DNA of 64,000 nucleotides from Diplonema papillatum (taxonomy: Eukaryota; Euglenozoa; Diplonemea; Diplonemida; Diplonemidae), in NCBI GenBank assembly GCA_030068145.1, contig JAPJBO010000292.1, forward strand, positions 142,501 to 206,500. Reading direction: 5' to 3'. The notes beneath the pieces were generated by a model. The model was not told where the DNA came from. It did not search any database and was given only the letters and a program-made list of their open reading frames with translations. A program made the position numbers and the translations under genes. Below are positions 9,544 to 20,655 of this stretch, one piece after another (position 1 is the first letter of the stretch; every line of letters starts with the position of its first letter).

Positions 9544-10328
9544 AAGCCCGGCACCGAAATAGCCGATATGAGAAATGTGGACACTATCGAGAGCTTTGGT
9601 TTTATCTTTGCGAGCGGGACACCTAGAGGGCGAACGAGGCGGGACTACGAATTCTTCTGTGGTATAGCGACAACAAGGTCCGGAAACCCATTCGCAAACT
9701 GGTTCGGTGTAAGCATACACGAGAGAACTTGCGACGGAAACCCAAGAGGACTTCACAGTCCGAGCCCAGACAGGAACTAGCCCAGCACTTACCTGGCGCG
9801 CCTGACCCAGCGAGCTACGAGGGTCCCAACAAAATATCAACTTCCCAATTACTTCCAACTTTCTCCTTTACCTTGCATCAAATAGGTGTCACGGCAAGTT
9901 TTGGCAGCCGCTGCTTAACAAAATTTGACGTGGGCGGCTTTAGATCTTCATCTGAATGACACCTCAACCACAATATGTTGTCGACAACAAACAAGTAAAA
10001 GAATAAAACAAAACTACGCACTTCTTTTCTTTTAGAGACGGCGCGAGACAAAAAAAAAAAAAAGAAGACGTTAACCCAAACAACTTCCGCCGGTAGAGAA
10101 ATCTTGCCTAAAGGAATCAACTGCCTTCGAGTAGGCTAGTCTGACACTAGTTGTCGTCGGGAAAAAAAGAAAATGGTGCAGGTACTCCTACGACTAGGGA
10201 CACCCCCTTGCATGAGGCAGTGCCCTGCCGAAACATGAAACTAAGATTATCCCCCCACACCTTTGCCCGCTACTACTGCTCTACCTATATAGGTGGCACC
10301 AGTTTCTGAAATCCCACCATTCCCGCAG

Positions 10329-10476
10329 GTTCATCAACTTCGTTGCGAAGCCGTTCTTCGAGAAGGTTGTGCGCGCGCTGCCGTCTTTGGGGTATCTCGA
10401 AGAGCAGCTGAACGAAAACCTTCGGACGTGGTCGGATGTACTGAAGGCCCGGCGAATGAGCGAGAAACCGCAGTAG
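10329..10476 (+). CDS. Phosphodiesterase, last exon
   Basis: Starts G|TTC after CCCGCAG, completing SQIG-FINFVAKPFFEKVV. It continues through a LEEQLNENLRTW segment to ARRMSEKPQ and TAG. The FI.FV..P(F/L)(F/Y) helix and the L..N...W segment are the normal end of class I PDE catalytic domains, which confirms the splice from 8142 and closes the gene. Confidence 0.9.
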
Positions 10477-10850
10477 GTCGTACGTGCCACTCCTCCCGCG
10501 AACGTGATCTGAGCAAGAACGTGCGAAGGCCTCTCGCAAAAAAACGCCATCAGGGCAAGGCAACCCGAGTAGGCTATGCGCGTTCATTCGCATTGACATG
10601 CAGCAGGCTATGCGCGTCCATTTGCAAGGACATGCACAAGGCTATCCATGTTCTCGTCGAAGGTAGTTCGGTGTGCTGAAACCCGGCGCATGAGCGAGAA
10701 TGTGCGAAGGCCTCCTCTCGCAAACACGATCAGAGCAAGGCAACCAGTGTAGTGGGCTATGCGCGTCCATTTGCAAGGACATGCACCGGGCTATCCATGT
10801 TCTCGTCGACGGCAGTTCGATTTGCTGAAACCCTGCGCACCATGAGCGAG
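10440..10850 (+). repeat. Degenerate tandem repeat overlapping the PDE stop codon
   Basis: Blocks of about 180 bp containing GGCTATGCGCGTCCATTTGC, GGCTATCCATGTTCTCGTCG and CGCATGAGCGAGAA repeat two to three times. The GCGAATGAGCGAGAA at the end of the coding sequence is itself a member, so the PDE C-terminus appears to be part of the repeated unit. Confidence 0.6.
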
Positions 10851-11004
10851 AATATGCAGCAGGTTATCCGTGTTCAATTCGAGAACTTCATTTGCACAAA
10901 CACGCAAGTGGGGCGTACCACGAAAACTGATCCGCGGCCCGAGCAAGACCTTCTGATGATGATCGATTGCCACCCGCAGCCGCAACAATCATCCAGGACT
11001 TTTT

Positions 11005-11620
11005 CGCGTTAACAATGCATTTGCTGGTACTGACAATTAGGTAGCTGGCGGCGTACTACATGAAGGAAACTGACCGAAACAGGCGAGTTCCGCCAGTGCG
11101 CACGAACAAAATCACGCGCACCTGCTGCGTCCATCGCTCTCGTCCACCACGTGCTGTGTATGACGACCCGTAGCCCCAGCAGAAAGGCGCTCATGAGTAG
11201 CATGTCAGCGGATTCTGCTGATGCCTGCGCACTGCGGACACCCCGGTGCCATGTCTGGTTGCCGCGCATCGTCCGATTGGAGAAATGGCAAAGCCAGGTA
11301 GCTGCCGACCGTACAGTGGTGTCAATACGCCAGAAAGACAGGGAATTAGCTTCTATATCCACATTTGTCAGTCCAAATTTGGAATAGCCGGCGCGGGAAA
11401 AAGAAGAAAAGAAATGGCACCACCCCACCACTCAGGCCCTGGCCGGTGTGCAATCCGAGGCCTCTCACGGCCCAGCATTGTCACGAAGACCCGTCGCATC
11501 GCGCTGTGTTGAGCCCATTCCTGAGTGAAGATGTAAAAAGCCGCTGGCGGTCCAAATTTGGAAAATGGGCCCGAGACCAAGCTAATGCCTTGAGAAAGAG
11601 AAGAAGAAAAAAAGAAAGAA
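11005..11620. other. Repeat-derived sequence without a supported gene
   Basis: 11011-11115 belongs to a family with GGTAGCTGGCGGCGTACTAC and GTGCGCACGAACAAAA (also 46190-46290, 53877-53975, 58480-58555 and, reversed, 14770-14815). The remainder to 11620 has short ORFs on both strands with no codon bias, domains or splice context. Confidence 0.5.
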
Positions 11621-11639
11621 AAATAAGAAGGCCGCACCG

Positions 11640-11872
11640 GGTCCAGGAACGTGACGGTCAACTGCAGCTCGCAAAGCTTGAGTCGGGCAGCACCGTGCCA
11701 CAACGCCGTCCGCTTTGCCCTGTGGAGGAGCTTGTGTTCAGCGCAAGCGCCAAGCCACGCCTTGATGCTTTATTTTGGGAAATCGGTAGCCACTCGACCC
11801 GTAGGCCCGTGGCTCTGCAGTACCGCCGAAGACGTGAAGCTTGGCTCCCGTGTAGCAGGCTTTCCCTGGTAC
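11640..11872 (-). repeat. SINE-like repeat, minus-strand copy
   Basis: Reverse complement of the 2055-2336 unit with a few deletions, for instance next to the GTCGAGACGG block. The neighbouring 330-codon ORF is open because it runs across this repeat, so I do not call it a gene. Confidence 0.7.
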
Positions 11873-12244
11873 CTGTCGTGAACCTCAGAAAACAAACAAA
11901 AGGTCGAAAGACACCAATCTGTACGTCCCACGGGATCGTCGGAAACACAAAACAAAAAAGAAACGCCAATCCAAACATATCCGCCGGTGGAAAAGAGCCA
12001 AAAGGAATCAACTGCCTTCGGGTGGGCCAGTCTAACACTTGCTGTCGTCGGGGGGGGGGACCTCTCTTGTTTTCAGTTCTTTTCTTCTCCCGTACTCTCA
12101 CGATGTACGGGTTCGAAAGGAACCGTCGAACTCAGACAAACAAATCAGCTGAAGCGCAAACCCCGTGCAACAGCGGCACTGTTCCCAGTCTCGTTGCTGC
12201 CGTGTATGCGCTGCTTCTCATTACACGCCACGGGTTGTACAAAC

Positions 12245-12440
12245 CTTTTTTGTATAAGCACCTGCTTTGTAGGAAATACTTGGAGACTGCCAGTTGCGAA
12301 ATCCCAAAGGAGGCGTGCTGTAGCCCACACGAAACACAGGTTTCGTGGCGGGCGTAAGCGTTCAACAGGAAAAACCCACTTTGTAGTTGTATTGTTTTCT
12401 CCGTCGAATTGAGCACAAGGCAGTCCCTCGAGTTTTCATC
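12245..12440 (+). repeat. GCACCTGCTTTGTAGGAAAT repeat, plus-strand copy
   Basis: Runs from TATAAGCACCTGCTTTGTAG to GCACAAGGCAGTCCCTCGAG and has lost the middle of the unit (no GGTAAATGTG). Confidence 0.7.
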
Positions 12441-12595
12441 GCTGCAGTTCTTTTGTCGCTGGAGAGGATGTTGAAGACAAGTTTCGAAGGACAACACACA
12501 CAGAGCAGTTCGAACAGAGTTGGGCGCATACTATGCGAAGCGCGTTCTTGGACTCTTCCAGGCCCCCCCCAGTATAACAAACCTGCGCTGTGGAG

Positions 12596-12683
12596 TTCAG
12601 CCTCAGAAGCTGGAGTTCAAAAAAAAAAAAAAAAAACGCGGGCGTTACAGTACACCCTGTTCAACTCCAGCTTCTGAGGCTGG
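12596..12683. repeat. Inverted repeat with A-rich loop
   Basis: CAGCCTCAGAAGCTGGAGTT at the left pairs with AACTCCAGCTTCTGAGGCTG at the right, around a loop with a run of about 18 A. Single arms recur at 30685, 30902 and 31282, so this is a dispersed family. Confidence 0.7.
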
Positions 12684-12927
12684 ATTCTTCCACGCAGTGA
12701 TCACCGCCACCGCTTTTACCTGCCCTTCAATACCCTCCCCCGCCTCAACCGTCACCCGGAGACCCAAAAATACCGGCTTCCTAGAGCTCGAAGCAGTCTA
12801 CAAAACTGTGCACGCCCCTCTCGACGCTGGCATCAAATTTACCGGAGAGGCAGATTGCTGCTCAAAAGCACGAACCTACGGCTTTCTTTTTTAGAAACCA
12901 TCTCCTTTCCTCTTTACTTTGATCATA

Positions 12928-13118
12928 GGTGTAACGGCAAGTTTTTGGCAGCCGCTGCTTAACAGTGCTCGCCTGCCTTCATGGCACTTGCACTTTACAG
13001 CACTCAATGCTTAACATAGTGCATGCTAATCCATGTGGTTCATGTACTTCAAAGAACTCAATGCTTAGCAAAATTTGACGTGGGCGGCTTTAGATTTACA
13101 TCTGAATGACACCTCAAT
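12928..13118 (+). repeat. GGCAGCCGCTGCTTAAC / AAATTTGACGTGGGCGGC repeat
   Basis: Begins ATAGGTGTAACGGCAAG and ends ATCTGAATGACACCTCAA. The copy at 9888-9966 lacks the middle insert. Short inverted ends AGGTGT and ACACCT suggest a small TIR element. Confidence 0.55.
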
Positions 13119-13208
13119 ACAAAAAAAGTTGTCGACAACTACCAAGTAAAAGACTGAAACAAACTGCGCCCTTCTTCGGCTTTTTCAACGAGACGCGGAT
13201 GGGGGACG

Positions 13209-13507
13209 CCTACACGGTACTAGTCATTGGGGAAACTTTACTAGTACTGATTTGTCATCACAAGCGAGCTCTTACCAGTCAAGACTAGTCAAAACCACTG
13301 GCAAATCCGGTATACTCCTTGTAAAACGACCAATAAATGACTAGCGAGTAGTGCCTTGTGTGAAGAAGTGCCTTTAAAAGGGCTCTTCTCATTTGCCAGA
13401 AAATGGTCCCGTTCACTAGTAAGAATGACTATCGGCGCCAGTCATATTACCAGTAAGATTTCTTACTAGTAAGATCAGTAGTGAATGGCATTACTGGTGC
13501 ACCGTGT
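13209..13507. mobile_element. Non-autonomous TIR element rich in ACTAGT/CCAGT motifs
   Basis: The ends are inverted (TACACGGTACTAGTCAT on the left; ATTACTGGTGCACCGTGTA on the right, imperfect). Between them the motifs ACTAGTCA, ACTAGTAAG, CCAGTCA and CCAGTAAG recur about a dozen times in both directions. There is no ORF. Confidence 0.55.
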
Positions 13508-13519
13508 ACGCACGACGAA

Positions 13520-15010
13520 GAGTTATGAAATAGTGTTTAGGCTGCTGTATGCAAAACTGAAGGAAAATAAACGCTTTGTCGCCGCCGCAAGCAATGTGCT
13601 GGGTACCTAAGCCAAACAAGCGACTCGAGGGCGCAGGAGCAGTACCCCCAGTGGGCAGGGGGCCGCCCACACCCCCCTCCCTCTTGCTGAATCGTTGTCA
13701 AATCGCCGATGACTCGGCGCCTTCGATCGGGCAGGAGGGGGGGACGAGGTGATTGCACGACGGTCCATCTCCTCAGAAGTCGGAGCTGAATCTAGGAGGG
13801 GAACCGAGGAAAGGCATCCTGGCTCAAGCCTGAGCTAAAAGTCTAGTAAAGCTTTCTATCCCAGCCCCCGCCCACCCACCACATAACGAGCACTGGAATA
13901 TTTTTGAGCACGTGAGCCACATGGATTCGCATGCCCTACAGCGATCAGTGCGAAATTATAATGCAGGTACCACAGGGCGTGGGCTCGCATTCGCGTTACT
14001 TGATAACTTCGCTCGCGAAGATGAGGTCGGGCTAGTGATATCCAGCTCGGTCCTCGGAATGCAGCGCTTTCACGCCGCGTGCTTTCTATATTGGGTTGGG
14101 TCTCCGCCGGCAGTTCTGCCGAGGCAGTAGTTCGCGAGCGCTGCTAGCAGCCGAACCTCGCAAGCACACAGAAGATCGAAAGACACCAAATCTGCGGGAC
14201 AGTTAGGGTTTTCCGGACGAACGGAGCCTGGGAAACGGCTTAAGCATGGCAGCAGGTACGCAAACGGCCGAAAAGCAACACTACCAGAGCAGTGAAGGGG
14301 AATAGCCTCGACACGTGCTTGCACGTTAGAAGCGATGGATGGTATTTAAACCTCTTCATGACCAAGGATTCCCGATCAAGAAACTACCAGGACGCCTGGC
14401 TCGGGGCTTCGTGCTTGATTTACTTGGGTCACGAAGCGGGTGAGACGCGGAAGCCCGCAGCGCAGAGCGGCAGGTTTTGTGACATCACGCTGACACTGTG
14501 CCAATTCCAACTCAAGCTTTGCAATGCGATCGACAGCGCGGCGCGCTATATCTCTCACCCTTCTCTCTCTTTCTCTCTCTTTCATCGCTAACCCACACCC
14601 ACACACGCAGTTCATTCCTGTACTCCACTCTCTCTGCCGAAAAGCTCCATTCCGTTCACCTGCGAAAACTCCGAGCACGGTCACGACTTTTGCGTCAACC
14701 GCGGCTCCCTATGCCGCTCGACAGTATTGCGATTCATCAGGAGTTCCACCAGGCATAGCACACCTGCTTTGGTAAGGTCCATGTAGTACGCTGCCGACTA
14801 CCAATTTTAGCACCAACAAAGCATAGTTACCCCCTTACAGACGGGGGGAGGGAGGTCGTCCAGCGCGTAGAAAGCATTCTGGGGTATTTGTGGGTCAAAT
14901 TCGAGGGGTTTACGACTCCAAAATGGGAAACCTGGCGCTCCTTGGAAAGGTTTTCGTAACACATCTCTTCACAGCAGCAAAAATTGATCCTTGTTGACGA
15001 ACTCCAGATC
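13520..15010. other. No supported gene
   Basis: Contains a piece of the GGCATCCTGGCTCAAGC repeat (13800-13870) and, reversed, the GGCAGCGTACTAC family (14770-14815). The ORFs at 14292-14775 are short, overlap on several frames and lack codon bias. Confidence 0.4.
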
Positions 15011-15349
15011 GGTTCTGGCTTTTTTGTATAAGCACCCGCTTTGTAGGAAATGCTTGAGGAGACTGCCAGTTGCGATCGATCAAAGGAGGTAAATGTGCTG
15101 TAGCCCAGACGAAACACAGGTAAGCGTAGGCGTTCAACCACTGTCCCCCGCCTGTAAAGGGTTGACACAAAGAAGCCCCACTTAGAAGAAAAGCCAGGGA
15201 CCGGGAACTTCCTGACGAGCACGCAACCCGGTGAACATAGCCAAAGAGTCGGAGTTTAGCGTCGAAACACCCGGGCTTTTCACGCCGAAGCAGAACGACT
15301 ACACCCCACCCAATCCCAAGCACTCCCTTAACGTTTGAGGACCACACAA

Positions 15350-15516
15350 TGAGCCGGTCCATCCCCTCTTGATAGACCGTGATAGACCGAAGAATACAGC
15401 ACCGGGCAATTCGATGTTGCTCTAGGGACTAGGGATGGTCGTTGACCGTGATTCACTGTGATAAACAGCGGCAGGCTCTTCGATGCAGTTTCAAGAGATA
15501 GGGACGGACCGGCTCA
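15350..15516 (+). mobile_element. MITE of the TGAGCCGGTCC family, copy 1
   Basis: A 167-bp element with 16-bp inverted ends TGAGCCGGTCCRTCCC. The flank CACAA is repeated on both sides. Full relatives lie at 34384-34554 and 36292-36471 (reverse), and a rearranged partial copy at 31940-32070. It contains GATAGACCG-type repeats and no ORF. Confidence 0.85.
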
Positions 15517-15627
15517 CACAAGGTTTCACAACGAAGGGACGCATCACCCCGCACCTTCTCCCTGATTTCAACTCCTTCAACCCTCGAGCCTCTACGGTTA
15601 ACCGGAGGCTTTAAATACCGACCTTCT

Positions 15628-15985
15628 ATGCCACGAATACCGCCAGAATCTAGGCTCCCCCCTCACACACACCCCCGCTTTGTTGCCGCTCAAACGGAGA
15701 CCGTAGCGCCGCCGCCCAGTGCAGTCCACCCGCAAGATCGGGCCCACTGTGTGTGGCGGGATGATCCTCATGGCGGCGAACGCCTTCGTGTCGCGTTTCT
15801 GATCGTCGTCACAGCAATCTCCAGCAACAACAGCTGGTGGGTGGCGTGCGACTAGGTCCCGTACGACTCGCCGGCGGCGCCGGCGGAGTCGGCCCGCAAC
15901 GACGACACCTGCACCGCGAAGGGCGACGACGTCGAGACGTTGACCTCCCTTCTCCCGGCCCCTGCCTGATGACCCCTGCCGGGAC
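15628..15985 (+). pseudogene. Truncated pseudogene copy of the cysteine-rich membrane protein exon at 17616
   Basis: Closely matches 17560-17915, including the 5' flank. The ATG has become ACG, an extra base breaks the frame at GTGTCG, TAG replaces a sense codon in GCGACTAGG, and a 3' deletion removes part of the CCTGCCTGA region. The match ends at GGAAGATTGC, where the GATCGGTTCTGG repeat resumes. Confidence 0.85.
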
Positions 15986-16009
15986 GTGCAGCCGGAAGAT
16001 TGCGCCTCC

Positions 16010-16064
16010 AGATCGGTTCTGGCTTTTTCGACTTAAATACGTGTCCCCCGCCCGTAAAGGGTTA
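16010..16064 (+). repeat. Duplicated upstream flank of the 17.6-kb gene
   Basis: Contains GATCGGTTCTGGCTTTTTCG, ACTTAAATACGTGTCCCCC and GCCCGTAAAGGGTTAAC. The same block stands before the intact gene at 17473-17531, and halves of it at 15003-15020 and 15143-15170. TTAAATA or TTAAAATA is a possible TATA element. Confidence 0.6.
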
Positions 16065-16065
16065 A

Positions 16066-17430
16066 CTAGGGATATAAGGGAAAATAGCTAGGGATATAAG
16101 AGAAAACAACTAGGGATGTACGAGAACCTATTAGGGATATAAGAGAAAACATTAGGGATATAAGAGAACACATTAGGGATATAAGAGAAAACATTGGGGA
16201 TAAGAGAATGTTTTGTCTCACTGTTCTGCCCACGTGTTCTTCGTGTTTTTTTTGCCCATTTTTTTGAACTGCAGAAGGCGGCTGCGAATGGGAAGAAGCC
16301 ATACCGCACCCCTGGCATCGTCAAGTAGCCGGAGTTTCGGCTATGAAGGAATGACATGGCGGCAATGGGTTTCAAGGAGGATCAGACCTACCCACGGAAC
16401 CACGCATAAGCACATTATAGGAAGAATACAAACGAAGAAAACATGTCTGCACTGGCTATACTAGTTGCAATCAGCCACCTGATGTCCTAGTTGATTCTGA
16501 TAATGCCCTGAACCTTGTTGGCGCATGCGGCAGTGACAGGTGTGTCCAACGTCGTTTCTGCACTACAGGAAGTACCAGGAGTGCTACTGGCGACACTGTG
16601 CAACATATTTGCATCCACTGCCTGCCGAAAGAAGCAAGTCCGCCGAATTTGTTGGGTTAGAATGCAAAGAATCTGTGGCGATAGTCTGCATCGCCGACGG
16701 CGCTGTTATCTCTTCGCACGTCTCTCCGCAGGCAAATGCTCCAGCCCCAGCCCCAAAGCCTGTTCCAGGCACGACACCCACACGTTTGACACGGCGGATG
16801 ACACGCCAGATGCGTGTTCCTGAAGACACGCGTGAGACGGAGTGCGGCAGGATGCAAACTGAGGTTGTGTCTCGCCAGATTCGATCCCATGTGGCGGCAA
16901 ACCCACAGACCACAACGAAGGCTCTGGTCCCCCTTCTTCGCACCCAGTGCAATGAGAGTCACAAAGAAGATTGCTTGGCAGGGTCTTCGACGAGTTAGGT
17001 CCTGACGCAGGAACGGCTCTCGAAGCTCCGCTCATCATACAGCCCATGTGCTAGAGCATGACGAAGGCAGTGTTGTTGGTGTGAAGGAAACTGATGGCGT
17101 ATTCGAGTTGCTCGTGTCATTCGCAGCTCTGGTGCATGCTGCAAAAAAGTCCCTCTCGTGTCTGTTGATGGACCACACCTAACATATGGGGCATCTTGTT
17201 CACTGCAATGACAGTGGACGCAGAACAGCAGAGTATCCCTGTGGTGTAGAGCTTTTGACCCAAATTTCCGACCCAAATTCAGCCCAATTGTACTCAATTT
17301 TACTCAGGACTTCTTTTCTCTTATATCCCTAGAGAGTTTCTCTTATATCCCTAATGCCATTCCCTTACATCCCTAATTAGGGATATAAGGGAAAACTTTT
17401 TCAACCCTAGGGATATAAGGTAATTACACC
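16066..17430. mobile_element. Element bounded by inverted clusters of TAGGGATATAAGAGAAAAC
   Basis: The left end (16066-16207) has about seven direct repeats of TAGGGATATAAGRGAAAAC. The right end (17318-17430) has inverted copies (TTCTCTTATATCCCTA) plus two direct ones. Between them is about 1.1 kb of degenerate sequence with cysteine-containing ORF pieces and a region (16640-16730) that is the reverse complement of the DNA around 20690-20750 and 44440-44490. The arrangement resembles a DNA transposon with repeated subterminal binding sites; no intact transposase is seen. Confidence 0.5.
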
Positions 17431-17615
17431 TTTTTTGACGTGCCTTTGCTCCGGAGGCCCAGTGTCCGAACTCCAGATTGGTTCTGACTTTTTCGGCTTA
17501 AAATATGTGTCCCCGCCCGTAAAGGGTCAACGTTAACACAAGAAACCCCGCGCAGAATCTAGGCACCCCCCCCCCCCCCGGACCCCCCCCCCCCCCCCGC
17601 TTTGTTGCCGCTCAG

Positions 17616-18293
17616 ATGGAGACCGTCACGCCGCCGTCTTTGCAGTACAGCCGCCAGATCGGGCCCACTTTGTGTGGCGGGATGGTCCTCATGGCGGCGA
17701 ACGCCTTCGTGTCGTTTCTGATCGTCGTCACAGCGCTCTCCAGCAACGACAGCTGGTGGGTGGCGTGCGACTCGGTCCCGTGCGACTCGCCGGCGGCACC
17801 GGCGAAGTCGGCCAACGACGACACCTGCACCGCGAAGGGCGACGACGTCGAGACGTTGAACTCCCTTCTCCCGGTTCCCCCGGTAGACCCCTGCCTAAAC
17901 GTGCAGCCGGAAGACTGCCCCCACGCAACCTGCAAGTACTATTTGGACGTGCTTCAAGACCAGGATTCCGATGCGGAGGCGGAGGTGCTGCTGGACTACG
18001 CGTGCCTGGCGCAGTTTCGGCTGCGGACGAACTCTTACGTGTCGTTCGGCGCGCTGTGCTGCAGCGTCTGCGGGAACGGCGGCAAGGGCGACCTCGAAAC
18101 CGTCTTCCGCGACTGGTCCTCCGATAAGCAGACGTGCGGCTTGTTCCACTGCCGCCTCGAGCACTCGCCGCAGGACGACTTCTGCCCGTCCCGGGCCTCG
18201 CACGCGAAAGCCGCCCAAGCCTTCACTGTGCTTACCTGCATCTTCCTCGGGTTTTTATGGGTGTTCCACGCGACCGAGCTAGCCGACGTTCTG
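17616..18293 (+). CDS. Cysteine-rich membrane protein of unknown function (exon 1; possibly continues)
   Basis: ATG at 17616 opens a reading frame with strong GC-ending codons. A first membrane segment spans about residues 18-42 (MVLMAANAFVSFLIVVTAL). A 150-residue Cys-rich loop follows (pairs near DDTC, DPC, EDCP, ATCK, LCCSVCG, TCGLFHC and DDFC), then a second membrane segment near 200-225 (FTVLTCIFLGFLWVF). The ORF runs to TGA at 18338, but a GTGTGC donor after ELADVL (18294), like those used elsewhere in this window, suggests the exon ends there. A broken copy lies 1.6 kb upstream and confirms the exon start region. I do not recognise the family. Confidence 0.65.
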
Positions 18294-18339
18294 GTGTGCC
18301 TTTTCTCAGCAGCTTGTCGACAGGTGTCCGTTCACTGAA

Positions 18340-19130
18340 CCTTATAGATACAGCAGGCGCTATAGCCTTCCCAACACGGTGAGAATGCTACTAACTTTGG
18401 TGTACGGTGACACACATTTTTACCGCCCAGTGGTGCTTCCATTGGCACATGGTCGTTAACCTAAACGCTTGTCACGAGCACCGATGATCAGGTGGCGTCT
18501 TATGAGGAAACGAAGGACGAACATTCCGGTGCAAACAACGACAAGAAAATGCGGGTTGCCTGACTTTGACCGCCAAGCTGAGGAATGCCACCTTACGGAA
18601 CCCGGTAAACTGAAGCATGGACACTTGGTGCGCCGCTTTCTCACAGGTGCCGGCGTCACAAAGGAACTACACTACTGCGCTTGAAATTGGGGCACTTTGG
18701 GCGCAAATAGGGACAAAAAGGGGTACCTCGAATTACATGGGGTGGTGGCTTGTAGATTTACCAGTGACTATCTATCTACGTATGCGTAGATACTACATCT
18801 TGAGGCGCTCTGGTGGCGATCGCTAGAGCGGAGTGCTGCTCCGATTCAGAATGTGATTGACTCACTCTAGTGATTAGCGTTCTTGCCTTATGAAAACCAG
18901 TCTCTTTCATTTGCCACTCTTTGATTTTCATTTCATGCGTGGTTAGTCAACCCAACCTCCGATCCGAGCTAAGGATGGTCCTGATATCACTCCGTATGTA
19001 GCACACACTACGAGGTGATATGTACACCTACGGGGTACCGATATGCGATCTGCAACAGAGTCACGTCGCTGCAGCAAACAAGTCAGTGTGTCACGCGCTA
19101 CAGTCACAGCGATAGTGTCATCCGTGTCAA
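18340..19130. other. No feature seen
   Basis: Only short unbiased ORFs and no recognised dispersed repeat. Any further exon of the 17.6-kb gene was not identified. Confidence 0.35.
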
Positions 19131-19133
19131 TAT

Positions 19134-19592
19134 AAAATAGCCACCACAGCCACACCACAGCCACACCGCAGCCACCACAGCCACCACAGCCACACCACAG
19201 CCACACCGCAGCCACCACAGCCACCACAGCTACACCACAGCCACACCACAGCCACACAGCCACCACAGCCACCACAGCCACCACAGCCACACACAGCCAC
19301 ACCACAGCCACCACAGCCACACCACAGCCACACCGCAGCCACCACAGCCACCACAGCCACCACAGCTACACCACAGCCACACCACAGCCACACCACAGCC
19401 ACACCGCAGCCACCACAGCCACCACAGCCACCACAGCTACACCACAGCCACACCACAGCCACACCGCAGCCACCACAGCCACCACAGCCACACCACAGCC
19501 ACACCACAGTCACACCGCAGCCACACCACAGCCACCACAGCCACACCACAGCCACACCACAGCCACACCACAGCCACACCACAGCCAGAACG
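19134..19592 (+). repeat. CCACAGCCACA minisatellite
   Basis: About 455 bp made of 9-bp and 11-bp variants (CCACAGCCA and CCACAGCCACA, sometimes CCGCAG or GCTACA). Higher-order blocks of about 60-80 bp repeat. The minus-strand ORF of Val/Cys/Gly/Trp repeats is a by-product. Confidence 0.95.
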
Positions 19593-20052
19593 ACCGTGGT
19601 AGTGTTTTGCTGAAAAGGTACCAACGTGCTCGTATTGTCTGCAGAGACATCGATCCAGCCGAACGGGCGCAACAGTGATGACGCTGCTGTCATGGCACAC
19701 CGCACGTGACGCACTGTTGTGTTAGCGGCAGCAATGCGGCGCATCATCTTGAGTGCGCCGTGCCGTTGTATCTCCAAATCTTGAACCCTGTGAAGTGTCC
19801 CATCTCCACCTCTCCACCTCAAGCACCGAACTACTACAACCTTCACAGAAGAAAAACCGCTCGAGGCGAATGCCGCTTCCGCGAGACGTCGAGTTGACAC
19901 GCCAATTCGTATGCACCTTTCTCTGCTGAGGAAACGAGAAGAGGCTGCGGCGGCCTGCAACTCCGGCAGTCCCTGTTGTACATTTGTTGCATTCGTGTGA
20001 TTGTCAGGCCTTCGACTACCCTGAGCAACGCACTACCCTGTACCGCAACCGA

Positions 20053-20127
20053 TGCACCTGGACGAGCAATCGAAGGGGAAGCGCGGCACCAAACGCGCGC
20101 CTGAGCGCGACGATTAAGACGAGCTTA
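20053..20127 (+). repeat. Left part of a duplicated host segment shared with 44.3 kb
   Basis: ATGCACCTGGACGAGCAATC to GACGATTAAGACGAGCTTA matches 44328-44400. The match continues right of the TIR element at 20656-20760 against 44401-44495. A reading frame starting MNLDEQSKEKRSTKRAPERD is open at 44 kb; its function is unknown. Confidence 0.7.
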
Positions 20128-20655
20128 CAGGGGGGGGCTAAATACAATTGTCTTGGAATACAATTGTGTCCTTTGAATACAATTGTCTTTTTTTTTGGCC
20201 GGTTTCAGAGTCCGTCCAGCTGAATAGAATTGTGTTGGAACACTGTTGGTTTTGGTGCAGTTGCCATGGAATACAATTGTGCACACGGTTTCTAATCGTG
20301 GACCCTCCACAACAGGTCTGGACTCCGGTAGACTGGAGACCGGTGGTCACGTTTGTCAAGTTGTGTGTGACTGTTGTGAAACCTTTGTAGGCTATTACGA
20401 GTCACTGCGCAAGCGTACTAAGTAGCGTGATGACCCGGCAGGGACTTGGTTTGTCGTAAGTGGTCGGCGGTGGCGAAGCCTTTGTAGGTGGCGCTTTGGT
20501 CTGTCTCCGTCTTGACCGCGTGACAAGGCGACTTCTGTAGAAACAATTGTATTCCAAGACAATTCTATTCAACAACTGTCAAGTTCTGCCGGGGCAGGGA
20601 TTGGCGTGCGTGCTTTGGAATACAATTGTGCACAATTGTATTTAGCCCCCCCCTG
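20128..20655. mobile_element. 528-bp TIR element inserted at TA, with an empty paralogous site at 44.4 kb
   Basis: Perfect 24-bp inverted ends start CAGGGGGGGGCTAAATACAA, flanked by TA on both sides (20126-20127 and 20656-20657). GAATACAATTGT or its complement repeats six or more times near both ends. The paralogous segment at 44328-44495 is uninterrupted at the same point (GACGAGCTGAAGAGGCG), proving a discrete insertion. There is no transposase, so it is non-autonomous. TA duplication fits Tc1/mariner-like or similar TA-targeting transposases. Confidence 0.88.

Larger units (their letters stand above)
8143..10328 (+). other. Intron 3 of the phosphodiesterase gene, 2.2 kb
   Basis: GTATGC donor and CCCGCAG acceptor; the split Gly codon GG|G is restored. 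It contains a 210-bp TIR element (8228-8437), a dispersed repeat (8806-9003), a coding-like ORF (9003-9543) and repeats at 9890-9966 and 10195-10257. Confidence 0.8.

Noticed and set aside
11365-12357. 330-codon plus-strand ORF
   Set aside because: Runs through a SINE-like repeat and other repeats with no codon bias or domain.
19127-19960. Val-Cys-Gly-Trp repeat ORF on the minus strand
   Set aside because: Artefact of the CCACAG minisatellite.
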